NCBI GenBank assembly: GCA_013153415.1
Contig: JAADEO010000138.1
Coordinates: forward strand, 1 to 11,917
Direction of reading: 5' to 3'
DNA: 11,917 bases
Source of the DNA: Deltaproteobacteria bacterium
GTDB lineage: Bacteria; Desulfobacterota; Anaeroferrophillalia; Anaeroferrophillales; Tharpellaceae
Shown: positions 5,175-11,917 of the stretch, piece by piece
Layout of the letters: every line of letters begins with the position of its first letter
Numbering within the stretch: the stretch's first letter is position 1
Position numbers and translations under genes: made by a program
Notes under the pieces: model-generated
What the model saw: only the letters and a program-made list of their open reading frames with translations
Told to the model about the DNA's origin: nothing
Databases searched by the model: none

Positions 5175-7085
5175 TCACTTGTCGTCTTTGACCTCTTCGA
5201 AATCAGCATCGACGACATCGTCACCCCCGGCTTCGCCGTCGGTCTGGGCCGCTCCGGCAGCCCCGGCCTGGGCACCGGCCTGGTTTTCGGCGTACATCGC
5301 CTCGGCCAGTTTGTGAGAAACCTGCTGGAGGTTTTCCAGAGCCTTCTTGATGGCTTCGATATCATCACCATCCTTGACCGATTTGAGCTGGTTCAGGGCC
5401 GCCTCGATATTGGCGCGGTCACTGGCCGGAACCTTGTCGCCCATCTCCTTGAGACTCTTCTCGGTCTGGTAGAGGGCGGCATCAGCCTGGTTACGAACAT
5501 CGACCAGCTCACGCTTGCGGCGGTCCTCCTCGGCATGAGCTTCGGCATCCTTGATCATCTGCTCGATCTCTTCTTCGGAAAGACCGCTGGAAGCTTTGAT
5601 CTCGATCGACTGTTCCTTACCGGTAGCCAGGTCCTTAGCCGAAACATGGACGATACCGTTGGCGTCGATATCGAAGGTCACCTCGATCTGCGGGACCCCG
5701 CGCGGCGCCGGCGGAATGCCCACCAGCTCGAACTGGGCCAGGCGTTTGTTATCGGCCGCCATCTCCCGCTCACCCTGAAGAACCACGATGCTGACCGCCG
5801 GCTGGTTATCGGCCGCCGTCGTAAAAATCTGGCTCTTCTTGGTCGGAATCGTGGTGTTCTTTTCGATCAGCTTGGTACAGACACCACCCATGGTTTCGAT
5901 CCCGAGCGAAAGCGGCGTCACATCGAGAAGAAGAACGTCTTTGACATCACCCTGGAGAACTCCACCCTGGATCGCGGCTCCAATCGAAACCACCTCATCG
6001 GGGTTGACGCCTTTGCTCGGCTCCTGACCGAAGATCTCCTTGACCTTCTCCTGGATCATCGGCATCCGGGTCATACCACCGACCAGGATAACCTCGCTGA
6101 TATCCGAGGTCGTCACTCCGGCATCCTTCATCGCCGTCCGGCAGGGTTCGACAACCCGCTCGACCAGATCGGCGACCAGGCCCTCAAGGGTGGCCCGGGT
6201 GAGCTTGACATTGAGATGTTTGGGACCGGAAGCATCCGCGGTGATAAACGGCAGATTGATATCGGTCTCCATCGAGGTCGAAAGCTCGCACTTGGCCTTT
6301 TCCGCCGCCTCCTTGAGACGCTGCAGGGCCATGTTGTCGTTGCGCAGATCGATGCCGTCGGACTTGCGGAACTCATCGGCGATATAGTCGATCACCCGCT
6401 CGTCGAAATCTTCCCCGCCGAGAAAGGTATCGCCGTTGGTCGCCTTGACCTCGAACACCCCGTCTCCGAGCTCGAGGATCGAGATATCGAAGGTACCGCC
6501 GCCCAGGTCGAAGACCGCGACCTTGCCCTCTTTCTTCTTGTCGGCACCATAAGCCAGGGCCGCCGCGGTCGGCTCATTGATGATCCGCTTGACCTCGAAA
6601 CCGGCAATTTTACCGGCATCCTTGGTCGCCTGGCGCTGGCTGTCGTTGAAGTAGGCCGGCACCGTGATAACCGCTTCGGTGACCGGCTCACCGAGATAAT
6701 CTTCGGCCGTCTGCTTCATCTTCTGCAAAATCATGGCCGAGATCTCGGCCGGGCTGTACTCTTTGCCCTTGATCTTGACCCAGGCATCGCCATTCTTGGC
6801 CTCGATGATCTCGTAAGGCACCTTCTCCTTCATCTTCTGGACTTCCGGGGCCGAATATTTACGCCCGATCAGGCGTTTCACCGCAAACACGGTATTGGTC
6901 GGATTGGTTACCGCCTGACGCTTGGCCAATTGACCGACGAGACGCTCGCCGGAATCGGTCATCGCCACCACCGAGGGGGTCGTACGTACGCCTTCAGCAT
7001 TGGCGATTACCTTGGTTTCGCCACCTTCCATGACACTGACACAAGAGTTGGTCGTGCCCAAATCAATTCCAATTATTTTTCCCAT
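5175..7085 (-). CDS. dnaK: Molecular chaperone DnaK (Hsp70)
   Basis: This is a complete 636-residue Hsp70, about the usual bacterial length. The ATPase domain shows IGIDLGTTNS (5-14), NEPTAAALAYG (170-180), DLGGGTFD (193-200, with the threonine that corresponds to the autophosphorylation site) and the VGGMTR loop (335-340). The interdomain linker VKDVLLLDVTPLSLG (381-395) leads to the substrate-binding domain and helical lid. The C-terminus ends in an acidic DADFEEVKDDK, the usual tail bound by co-chaperones. DnaK cycles between ATP and ADP states to hold and release unfolded proteins in the cytosol, with DnaJ and GrpE as partners encoded on either side. The ATG at 7085 has AAGGAG eight bases upstream. 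It belongs to the HrcA-regulated operon, though a weak promoter of its own may lie in the 112-base gap upstream. Confidence 0.99.
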   Translation of the reverse strand: MGKIIGIDLGTTNSCVSVMEGGETKVIANAEGVRTTPSVVAMTDSGERLVGQLAKRQAVTNPTNTVFAVKRLIGRKYSAPEVQKMKEKVPYEIIEAKNGDAWVKIKGKEYSPAEISAMILQKMKQTAEDYLGEPVTEAVITVPAYFNDSQRQATKDAGKIAGFEVKRIINEPTAAALAYGADKKKEGKVAVFDLGGGTFDISILELGDGVFEVKATNGDTFLGGEDFDERVIDYIADEFRKSDGIDLRNDNMALQRLKEAAEKAKCELSTSMETDINLPFITADASGPKHLNVKLTRATLEGLVADLVERVVEPCRTAMKDAGVTTSDISEVILVGGMTRMPMIQEKVKEIFGQEPSKGVNPDEVVSIGAAIQGGVLQGDVKDVLLLDVTPLSLGIETMGGVCTKLIEKNTTIPTKKSQIFTTAADNQPAVSIVVLQGEREMAADNKRLAQFELVGIPPAPRGVPQIEVTFDIDANGIVHVSAKDLATGKEQSIEIKASSGLSEEEIEQMIKDAEAHAEEDRRKRELVDVRNQADAALYQTEKSLKEMGDKVPASDRANIEAALNQLKSVKDGDDIEAIKKALENLQQVSHKLAEAMYAENQAGAQAGAAGAAQTDGEAGGDDVVDADFEEVKDDK

Positions 7086-7127
7086 GATTCACTCTCCTTA
7101 TTATCGTAAAGTATTTTCCATACCTGA

Positions 7128-7156
7128 ATTTTATTTCGATTTCCGTTCGTTGTCCC
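7128..7156 (-). promoter_or_regulatory. Weak candidate promoter for dnaK
   Basis: GGGACA (7151-7156) lies 17 bases from TAAAAT (7128-7133) in the grpE-dnaK gap, about 40 bases before the dnaK ATG. The -10 box matches at five of six positions and the -35 box at four of six. No CIRCE or sigma-32-like element lies beside it. It could give dnaK transcription independent of the hrcA promoter. Confidence 0.3.
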
Positions 7157-7197
7157 GGAATGTAGGCATTGTTTGCCGGGAAATCAACCCTTGCCGG

Positions 7198-7905
7198 TTA
7201 TTTTTCTGCGGCCGGGGCTTTAGCCACGGTCACCATCGCCGGACGCAGCAGACGACCATGCAGGGTATAACCTTTCTGCAATTCGTCGACTACGGTATTG
7301 GGGTCGCAATCATCTTTTTCGACCTGAGCCATGGCTTCGTGACAGGCCGGGTCGAAGGGCTTGCCTCGACTGGCAATCTCCTCGACACCCATACCTTTGA
7401 GAATCGAGGTAAACTGCTCCAGAGTCAACTTCACCCCGTCGACAATCGAAGCCGGATCTTCCTCGGCATGGGCCAGGGCTCGCTCGAGATTATCCTTGAC
7501 CGGCAAAAGGTCGCGGATGAAACCTTCCCGGGCGAAACGGACAAAATCATCTTTTTCCCGTTGCAGCCTTTTACGAAAATTTTCACCTTCGGCCCGCACC
7601 CGGAGCACCTGCTCCTGCAATTCCCGCTTATCTTTTTGTAATTGTTCCAATTCTTTCTTCAATTTCTCCAACTCACTCTCTTCCACCGGCTCATCGACAC
7701 CGTCGGCATCTCCATTGCCGGCTTCATATTTTTCCTCAACGGAAGCCTGGTCGCCTTTTTTCCCGCTTTCGACTTCCTTTTCTTCAGCTGAATCAAGGGT
7801 TTCCGGTTTTTCTCTGTTCTGATCCAATTCTTCAGCCTCCTTTGATTTTTCAAGCGGATCCATCTCGCTGTCCCGCTCAAGGCTCCGCACAGGAATTCTC
7901 ACCAT
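7198..7905 (-). CDS. grpE: Nucleotide exchange factor GrpE
   Basis: The 235-residue frame has an acidic, disordered N-terminal third. A long coiled-coil helix (about 75-130, ESELEKLKKELEQLQ through ENFRKRLQREKDD) forms the GrpE dimer. The C-terminal part has PFDPACHEAM and the β-wing signature LQKGYTLHGRLLRPAMVTVA. GrpE releases ADP from DnaK and resets the cycle, and the long helix can act as a thermosensor. The start is uncertain. The ATG at 7905 follows an in-frame TAG but has only a weak ribosome site. A second ATG at 7863 (MDPLEKSKEAEEL) gives a more typical N-terminus, 221 residues long, but also lacks a good site. The gene follows hrcA after 32 bases. Confidence 0.96.
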   Translation of the reverse strand: MVRIPVRSLERDSEMDPLEKSKEAEELDQNREKPETLDSAEEKEVESGKKGDQASVEEKYEAGNGDADGVDEPVEESELEKLKKELEQLQKDKRELQEQVLRVRAEGENFRKRLQREKDDFVRFAREGFIRDLLPVKDNLERALAHAEEDPASIVDGVKLTLEQFTSILKGMGVEEIASRGKPFDPACHEAMAQVEKDDCDPNTVVDELQKGYTLHGRLLRPAMVTVAKAPAAEK

Positions 7906-7937
7906 TATCTACATCTTTCTTTTTCATCCATCGGTTG

Positions 7938-8972
7938 TCAGTTCTGCAACCGCTGACTCATGACGTCAGCGAGATAGTTGACCAGGGGGATGACCCGGGA
8001 ATAATCCATCCGGGTCGGCCCGATAACCCCGACCTGGCCCAGGATCCGTCCTTCACGCCCGTAGGCCGCGGTTACCAGGGAGCAGTGCCGCATTTCATCG
8101 CATTCGCTCTCGGAACCGATGATCACCCGCAGCGCATCTCCCTCCATGGTCCGGTCGAGGATTTTCAGAATACTGCCCTTCTCTTCGAAAGCCTTGAAGA
8201 TCGCCTTCATGCGCTCGACGTCGGCAAACTCGGGATGCTCCAGCAGATTGAGCTTGCCGTCGAGCATGACATCGCCATGCAGATCATTGTTCTGGGCGAA
8301 GAAACTCTGGCTCAAAGCCAGGACCTGGGCGAAGAGCTCGTCGTAACCCTCCTTATCCTGGGCCATCTCCTGGAAAATCTTGCGTTTGATACCAGCCAGG
8401 GTCAGATCTCCGAGCATGGCATTGAGATAGTTCGAATATCGGTTGAGCTGATCCTGGGTCAACTCCTGTTCCACTTCGAAAAGTACATTCTGTACCGCTC
8501 CGCCGACCGAGACGACAACCGCCAGAACCCGGCGGCCGCTGAGCTTGACGAAACGGATATGACGGATCACCATGTGCCGGAAATCGGGCAGACTGACAAC
8601 CCCGACGTAAGGCGTCAACTGCGCCAGGGTCAGAACCCCGTCATGCAGGATCTCCTCCAGGCGGCCATCCGACATCTCCAAACGTTCCCGGATCTTCTGC
8701 CGGGCCTCGGGAGTAACCTCGTTGTAAACGGGCAAATGGTTGACATAGAAACGGAACCCACGATCGGTGGGAATCCGTCCGGCTGAGGTGTGAGGTTGAC
8801 ACAGATAACCGCCCTCCTCAAGATCGGCCATGACATTGCGCAGAGTCGCCGGACTGAGTTTGAAGCGCGGACTGCGCGACAAGGTCCGAGAGCCGACCGG
8901 TTCGCCGCTACGGATGTAGTGCTCAACCACCGCCTGCAACACGTCTATATGCCTGGTCGTCAAGTTTTCCAT
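7938..8972 (-). CDS. hrcA: Heat-inducible transcription repressor HrcA
   Basis: The N-terminus (MENLTTRHIDVLQAVVEHYI) and the winged helix with SGEPVGSRTL, LSPATLRNVMADLEE and PHTSAGRIPTDRGFRFYV are hallmark HrcA. The middle and C-terminal parts match the GAF-like effector and dimer domains, including VIGPTRMDYSRVIPLVNYLA near the end. HrcA binds CIRCE as a dimer and represses the chaperone operon; in the family its activity depends on GroEL, so titration by unfolded protein derepresses transcription. A CIRCE sits at its own promoter here, so it is autoregulated. I place the start at ATG 8972 (344 residues), because AGAGG lies five bases upstream and homologues begin at this motif. An upstream in-frame ATG at 8999 would add nine residues but has no ribosome site and lies inside a palindrome. 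Confidence 0.97.
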   Translation of the reverse strand: MENLTTRHIDVLQAVVEHYIRSGEPVGSRTLSRSPRFKLSPATLRNVMADLEEGGYLCQPHTSAGRIPTDRGFRFYVNHLPVYNEVTPEARQKIRERLEMSDGRLEEILHDGVLTLAQLTPYVGVVSLPDFRHMVIRHIRFVKLSGRRVLAVVVSVGGAVQNVLFEVEQELTQDQLNRYSNYLNAMLGDLTLAGIKRKIFQEMAQDKEGYDELFAQVLALSQSFFAQNNDLHGDVMLDGKLNLLEHPEFADVERMKAIFKAFEEKGSILKILDRTMEGDALRVIIGSESECDEMRHCSLVTAAYGREGRILGQVGVIGPTRMDYSRVIPLVNYLADVMSQRLQN

Positions 8973-8977
8973 TTCCA

Positions 8978-8982
8978 CCTCT
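8978..8982 (-). promoter_or_regulatory. Ribosome binding site fixing the hrcA start
   Basis: AGAGG, part of AGAGGTGG, lies five bases before ATG 8970-8972. It favours this start over the upstream ATG at 8997-8999. Confidence 0.7.
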
Positions 8983-8997
8983 AAAACAACGGGTACC

Positions 8998-9015
8998 ATC
9001 CGGAAATTTCCGGAT
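8998..9015. repeat. Perfect 18-bp palindrome in the hrcA leader
   Basis: ATCCGGAAATTTCCGGAT is fully self-complementary with no spacer. It lies in the untranslated leader between CIRCE and the hrcA ribosome site, about 25 bases before the start codon. It is not part of the CIRCE sequence. It could be a dimer operator or a leader RNA structure. Confidence 0.6.
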
Positions 9016-9045
9016 CATCAATAACTTGAACAAGCCATTGACCCG

Positions 9046-9072
9046 CTAGCACTCAATCACATAGAGTGCTAA
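9046..9072 (-). promoter_or_regulatory. CIRCE operator (HrcA binding site)
   Basis: On the minus strand the site reads TTAGCACTC, nine bases, GAGTGCTAG. The consensus is TTAGCACTC-N9-GAGTGCTAA, so only the last base differs. The arms extend outward with CCCG (9042-9045) and CGGG (9073-9076), giving 13-bp arms with one mismatch. It begins seven bases after the -10 box, so it covers the transcription start, as expected for HrcA repression. Confidence 0.97.
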
Positions 9073-9079
9073 CGGGCTT

Positions 9080-9108
9080 AACATAGCAATGGCCCCTGCC
9101 GATGTCAA
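9080..9108 (-). promoter_or_regulatory. Housekeeping promoter of the hrcA-grpE-dnaK operon
   Basis: A perfect TTGACA -35 box (9103-9108) lies 17 bases from TATGTT (9080-9085). CIRCE begins seven bases downstream. The spacing and match are those of a sigma-70 promoter rather than a sigma-32 one. Transcription should start near 9073, giving a leader of about 100 nt before hrcA. Confidence 0.9.
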
Positions 9109-9127
9109 GGGAGAGAGGAAAGATTCA

Positions 9128-9158
9128 GGCGGTCCTCAGAAAAGCAATCCGGACCGCC
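9128..9158 (-). terminator. Possible weak terminator at the end of the yhaM-like gene
   Basis: GGCGGTCC (9128-9135) pairs perfectly with GGACCGCC (9151-9158) around a 15-base loop that holds the last codons and the stop of the nuclease gene. On the minus strand it is followed by TGAATCTTTCC, a poor U-tract. It ends 20 bases before the -35 box of the hrcA promoter. Confidence 0.35.
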
Positions 9159-10170
9159 CCCCGGAAGCGGGCGCATCCGAATCGGAAACAGGAAGGCAAT
9201 CTTCGGGGCGCTCCTGGCGGCCGCCGAGATAGAAATTACGTTCGAAAAGCCGGTGGTAATCGCTCCACTCCCGACCTTCGCGGGCGGCTTTGGCCATGAA
9301 GGTGTCGACCGCCACGAGCTTGGCATCGAGATCGTCGATAAAATTCAGAACGATCGCTTCCCGGGTCTTGGGGCGTTTGGGCGAACCGAAAGCATACTCG
9401 CCGTGATGACTGAGAATGAGATGCTCGACCAGCATCAGGGTCTCTTCGGGAAAACCTTTGATCGTTCCGGCCTTTTCGCGGATCATCTGCACGCCGAGCA
9501 TCACGTGGCCAAGCAGCCGGCCGGCTGTCGAGTAATCGAGAGTGCGCTCGTAAACCAATTCTTCGATCTTGCCGATATCGTGCAGCAGAGCCCCGGCCAG
9601 AACCAGATCGGCATCGATACCGGGATAGAGCGGGCAGACCTTCCGGGCCAGGCGGGCGACCCCGAGGGTGTGCTCCAGCAACCCTCCGAGCCAGGCATGA
9701 TGCATCGCTTTGGCCGCCGGGGCCAGGGCGAACCGCCGGGCGAACTCCCGATCCCGGATGAAAAAAGCCTCGACCAGGCGCTTGAGCCAGGGATCGCATA
9801 AGTCGGCGATCATACCATGCAGGTCCCGCTCCATGGTCGGGATATGCTGCTGACTCTGGGGCAGGAAATCCCGCGGGTCGATCTCTCCCTTCCAAGGTTC
9901 GATGAGATTTACCGTCAACTGCAGATTGCCGTTGAAGAGCTGGCTCCGACCTTTGACCCGGACGCAATCCCCCTCGTCGAACAGGGCTGCCAGCCGCTCG
10001 GCATCGTCCCAGACGAAAGCAGTGATTTCACCGCTCCGGTCGCCGAGCTTGAGATTGAGATAATCCTTGCCGTTGCGGCTGCGGGCCAGATTCTTGCGCC
10101 GCACCAGCAACAGCAGATCAACGGTCTGGTCGGGTTTGAGCTCAGCAATCCCGGGTCTGGAAGTGGTCAT
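9136..10170 (-). CDS. YhaM-like 3'-5' exoribonuclease (OB-fold plus HD domain)
   Basis: Numbered from ATG 10170 the protein has 344 residues. An OB-fold nucleic-acid-binding domain (about 12-95) is followed by an HD hydrolase domain with LLEH (His167), LLHDIGK (His197-Asp198), GHVM (His222), SHHGE (His255-256) and FIDDLDAK (about 277-284). The histidines and aspartates are those expected to bind two divalent metals. B. subtilis YhaM of this architecture is a Mn-dependent 3'-5' exoribonuclease; RNA trimming or turnover is inferred here. A TTG at 10188 would extend the frame by six residues, but AAGGA five bases before ATG 10170 decides the start. The start lies 29 bases inside thiL, implying translational coupling. 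The C-terminal 30 or so residues are Pro/Gly/Ser/Asp-rich and look disordered. Confidence 0.88.
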   Translation of the reverse strand: MTTSRPGIAELKPDQTVDLLLLVRRKNLARSRNGKDYLNLKLGDRSGEITAFVWDDAERLAALFDEGDCVRVKGRSQLFNGNLQLTVNLIEPWKGEIDPRDFLPQSQQHIPTMERDLHGMIADLCDPWLKRLVEAFFIRDREFARRFALAPAAKAMHHAWLGGLLEHTLGVARLARKVCPLYPGIDADLVLAGALLHDIGKIEELVYERTLDYSTAGRLLGHVMLGVQMIREKAGTIKGFPEETLMLVEHLILSHHGEYAFGSPKRPKTREAIVLNFIDDLDAKLVAVDTFMAKAAREGREWSDYHRLFERNFYLGGRQERPEDCLPVSDSDAPASGGRSGLLF

Positions 10171-11173
10171 AGCCTTCCTTTCCGTCAAGTTGATAGGGCA
10201 GGCGGTCCGGCCCGAGAAGAAAGATGCCGGGCTTTGAGGTTATTCGGCCGATACGGGTCAGCTCCACCCCCACTCCGGCAACCGCCGCCGCCAACTCCGG
10301 AAAGCGATCCGGAGCGAGGCTGAATAAGAGCTCGAAATCCTCACCGCCAGTCAGCAGCTCCGGATAATCGCACATCCCGGCTCGCAAGGCTTCCCGGGCG
10401 GCAGACGAAAGGGGCAGGTTCTCGATCTCGAGTTCCGCACCCCAACCCCCCGATGCAGACAACAGGTGTCCCAGATCGGCGATCAGCCCGTCACTGACAT
10501 CGAGCATGGCGTTTACCATGCCACTCGTCCCCAAGAAAGCCCCCAGCTCGACCCGGGGTCGGGGCCGCAGATGACGCTCGCGCAGAAAAATACCGGCCGG
10601 CCCGGAAACCGACAGGCGCCCCTGCAGGCAGCGCAGCCCGAGAAAGCTGTCGCCCACACTGCCCGAAAGATAGAGATCATCACCGGGCCGGGCTCCGGCC
10701 CGGCGCACCGGCCCCGCCGCGGCCGGGATACCGTTGAGCGCCACCGAGATCACCAGAGTTTCCGACCTGACCGTATCTCCACCGGCAAGCTGCACACCAT
10801 AGTGGTCGGCAAGCTCCAGAAAAGCATCAATGAATTCTTCCAGCCAGGAACGCCGGGTGGTCCCGGGCAGCCCCAGAGCCAGGTAGACGCAGGCCGGCCG
10901 CCCCCCCATGGCCGCCAGATCGCTGAGATTGACGGCCAGAGACTTCCAGCCGAGATCGGCGGCCGAGGTATAGGCCAGATCGAAATGCACCCCCTCGACC
11001 AGCATGTCGGTGGTGGTCAGGACCTCGCCGCCGGCCGGCCGCCACCAGGAGGCGTCATCGCCAATCCCCAAAAGCAGTTCCGGATGGGAAGCGGGCAGCC
11101 GGTCGCGCAGAAAACCGATGAAAGAGAATTCTCCCCAATCGGCCAGGGTCTGCTCTCTGATATCCACGGCCAC
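10142..11173 (-). CDS. thiL: Thiamine-monophosphate kinase ThiL
   Basis: ThiL phosphorylates thiamine monophosphate with ATP to give thiamine diphosphate, the active cofactor. The 343 residues match the AIR-synthase-related fold. GIGDDAS (36-42) and TTTDMLVEGVHF (53-64) bind metal and phosphate, and WKSLAVNLSDLAAMG (76-90) is the family core. GGDTVRS (131-137), DVSDGLIADL (225-234) and TGGEDFELLF (275-284) complete the motif set. The start at GTG 11173 gives MAVDIREQTLADWGEF; a second GTG two codons later is possible. AAGGA lies 12 bases upstream, overlapping the last codons of lon. The gene begins eight bases after the lon stop and overlaps the yhaM-like gene at its 3' end, so the three are probably one transcription unit. 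No other thiamine gene and no TPP riboswitch is visible here. Confidence 0.96.
   Translation of the reverse strand: MAVDIREQTLADWGEFSFIGFLRDRLPASHPELLLGIGDDASWWRPAGGEVLTTTDMLVEGVHFDLAYTSAADLGWKSLAVNLSDLAAMGGRPACVYLALGLPGTTRRSWLEEFIDAFLELADHYGVQLAGGDTVRSETLVISVALNGIPAAAGPVRRAGARPGDDLYLSGSVGDSFLGLRCLQGRLSVSGPAGIFLRERHLRPRPRVELGAFLGTSGMVNAMLDVSDGLIADLGHLLSASGGWGAELEIENLPLSSAAREALRAGMCDYPELLTGGEDFELLFSLAPDRFPELAAAVAGVGVELTRIGRITSKPGIFLLGPDRLPYQLDGKEGYDHFQTRDC
10173..10180 (-). promoter_or_regulatory. Ribosome binding site fixing the yhaM-like start, inside thiL
   Basis: AAGGAAGG precedes ATG 10168-10170, with AAGGA five bases away. It lies within the thiL coding sequence and favours ATG over the upstream TTG at 10188. 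Confidence 0.7.
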
Positions 11174-11181
11174 CGGAAAAT

Positions 11182-11917
11182 CTATTCCTTGGCGGTCGAC
11201 TTCCGGCTTTTGGCCGGGCGTCCCCGTTTCTTCGCGGCTCGCGGTTTCGGCATCCGTACCAGAGCCCGGGGGATGACCTCATCGGCCCGCTTGACCGGGA
11301 TAATCTGCAGCTGCTTGCGGATATTCGCGGGAATCTCTTCGAGATCCTTGCGGTTGTCTTCCGGAATCAGAACCGTGTCGGCCCCGAAACGCAGGGCCGC
11401 CAGGACCTTCTCCTTGAGGCCTCCGATCGGCATCACCCGGCCGGTCAGGGTCAGCTCCCCGGTCATGGCGACATTGCGGTAGGCCGGGATTCCGGTCAGG
11501 GCCGAAAGCAGCGAGGTCAGCATGGTGACCCCGGCCGAGGGACCATCCTTGGGAGTGGCTCCGGCCGGAACATGGATATGGATGTCATTCTCCTGGAAGA
11601 TCTCAGGCGGCAAACCGAACTCATGGCAACGGGAACGGATGAAACTCAAGGCCGCCTGGGCCGATTCTTTCATCACGTCGCCCAGGTGGCCGGTCAGCGA
11701 GAGGTTGCCCTTGCCCGGCATCAGCAGGGTTTCGACCAGGAGCACGACTCCGCCATAGGGTGTCCAGGCGAGCCCGGTCGCGACCCCGGCCTGATCCGCC
11801 CCCTGGCCGCCTTCCGGCAGATATTTGTAAGGCCCGAGCAGACGGTGCAGGGAGTTCGGAGTTATCCGGGCGCAACCCACCTTGCCGTTCTTCTCCGCCA
11901 CCTTGACCGCCACCTTG
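11182..11917 (-). CDS. lon: Lon protease, C-terminal part (5' end outside window)
   Basis: About 245 C-terminal residues are visible and the frame runs off the right edge. They cover the end of the AAA+ module and the complete protease domain. GPYKYLPEG and VATGLAWTPYGG are the expected entry to that domain. Counting from the codon at 11913, the catalytic Ser126 lies in TPKDGPSAGVTM and Lys169 in GGLKEKVLAAL; their spacing of 43 residues equals that of the E. coli Ser679/Lys722 dyad. Lon degrades damaged and regulatory proteins in the cytosol using ATP. The protein does not stop where typical Lon proteins do. It carries a basic tail with KKRGRPAKSRK, which resembles an AT-hook. It ends at TAG 11182-11184, eight bases before thiL. 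Its promoter is not in the window. Confidence 0.97.
   Translation of the reverse strand, partial: KVAVKVAEKNGKVGCARITPNSLHRLLGPYKYLPEGGQGADQAGVATGLAWTPYGGVVLLVETLLMPGKGNLSLTGHLGDVMKESAQAALSFIRSRCHEFGLPPEIFQENDIHIHVPAGATPKDGPSAGVTMLTSLLSALTGIPAYRNVAMTGELTLTGRVMPIGGLKEKVLAALRFGADTVLIPEDNRKDLEEIPANIRKQLQIIPVKRADEVIPRALVRMPKPRAAKKRGRPAKSRKSTAKE

Noticed and set aside
7100..7106. GATAAT just before the dnaK ribosome site as a -10 box
   Set aside because: Transcription would start inside or past the Shine-Dalgarno, leaving dnaK without it, and no acceptable -35 box lies at the right distance.
5313..7109. 598-codon plus-strand frame opposite dnaK
   Set aside because: Long antisense frames opposite Hsp70 genes are a known artefact of their codon use. 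This one lies almost wholly within dnaK, has no family motif, and the sense strand is unmistakable DnaK.
7160..7200. Repeated TTGCCGG in the grpE-dnaK gap as a terminator or operator
   Set aside because: The copies are direct, not inverted, and only about 4 bp can pair. No T-run follows on the minus strand.
10466..11482. 338-codon plus-strand frame opposite thiL and lon
   Set aside because: It spans the junction of two well-identified genes on the other strand and encodes a Pro/Gly/Arg/Gln-rich low-complexity product.
1..11917. Search for CRISPR arrays, insertion sequences and tandem repeats
   Set aside because: No regularly spaced direct repeats, no transposase-like protein and no terminal inverted repeats with target duplications were seen on reading through.

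Overview
The window reads as a housekeeping stretch of a Gram-negative bacterium with moderately high GC content. It is most likely a deltaproteobacterium in the broad sense (Desulfobacterota, perhaps near Desulfuromonadia). This is inferred from four things: an HrcA/CIRCE-controlled hrcA-grpE-dnaK-dnaJ cluster, a membrane-anchored PpiD/SurA-type chaperone, a YhaM-type nuclease beside thiL and lon, and Shine-Dalgarno sites of the AGGAG type. No marker gene settles the lineage, so the placement is tentative.

Layout. Nearly everything lies on the minus strand, so transcription runs from high to low coordinates. At 11917-9136 are the 3' part of lon (cut by the window edge), thiL (thiamine-phosphate kinase) and a YhaM-like OB-fold/HD 3'-5' exoribonuclease. 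These are packed head to tail with an 8-nt gap and then a 29-nt overlap. At 9108-9046 is a clear housekeeping promoter (TTGACA, 17 nt, TATGTT) followed at once by a CIRCE operator. From there run hrcA, grpE, dnaK, dnaJ, an NRDE/TANGO2-family gene and ppiD (8972-1086). Two hairpins, one a textbook intrinsic terminator, separate dnaK from dnaJ. An isolated tRNA-Ala(GGC) gene with its own promoter and terminator follows ppiD (1071-903).

The left 900 bases look AT-richer and less dense. They hold a small excisionase/MerR-like HTH gene on the minus strand behind a long non-coding leader (569-902), and the 3' end of an unrecognised plus-strand gene that converges on it at a shared terminator hairpin.

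How the genes fit together. Lon (ATP-dependent proteolysis), DnaK-DnaJ-GrpE (folding), HrcA (heat-responsive repressor of the chaperone operon) and PpiD (periplasm-facing chaperone/prolyl isomerase) form one protein quality-control neighbourhood. thiL, yhaM and the NRDE gene are passengers or loosely linked partners.

I found no convincing novel multi-gene system, mobile element or CRISPR array. The points most worth a second look are non-coding or terminal: a perfect 18-bp palindrome in the hrcA leader, the tandem hairpins in the dnaK-dnaJ gap, an AT-hook-like tail on Lon, and a sigma-54-like site upstream of the small HTH gene.
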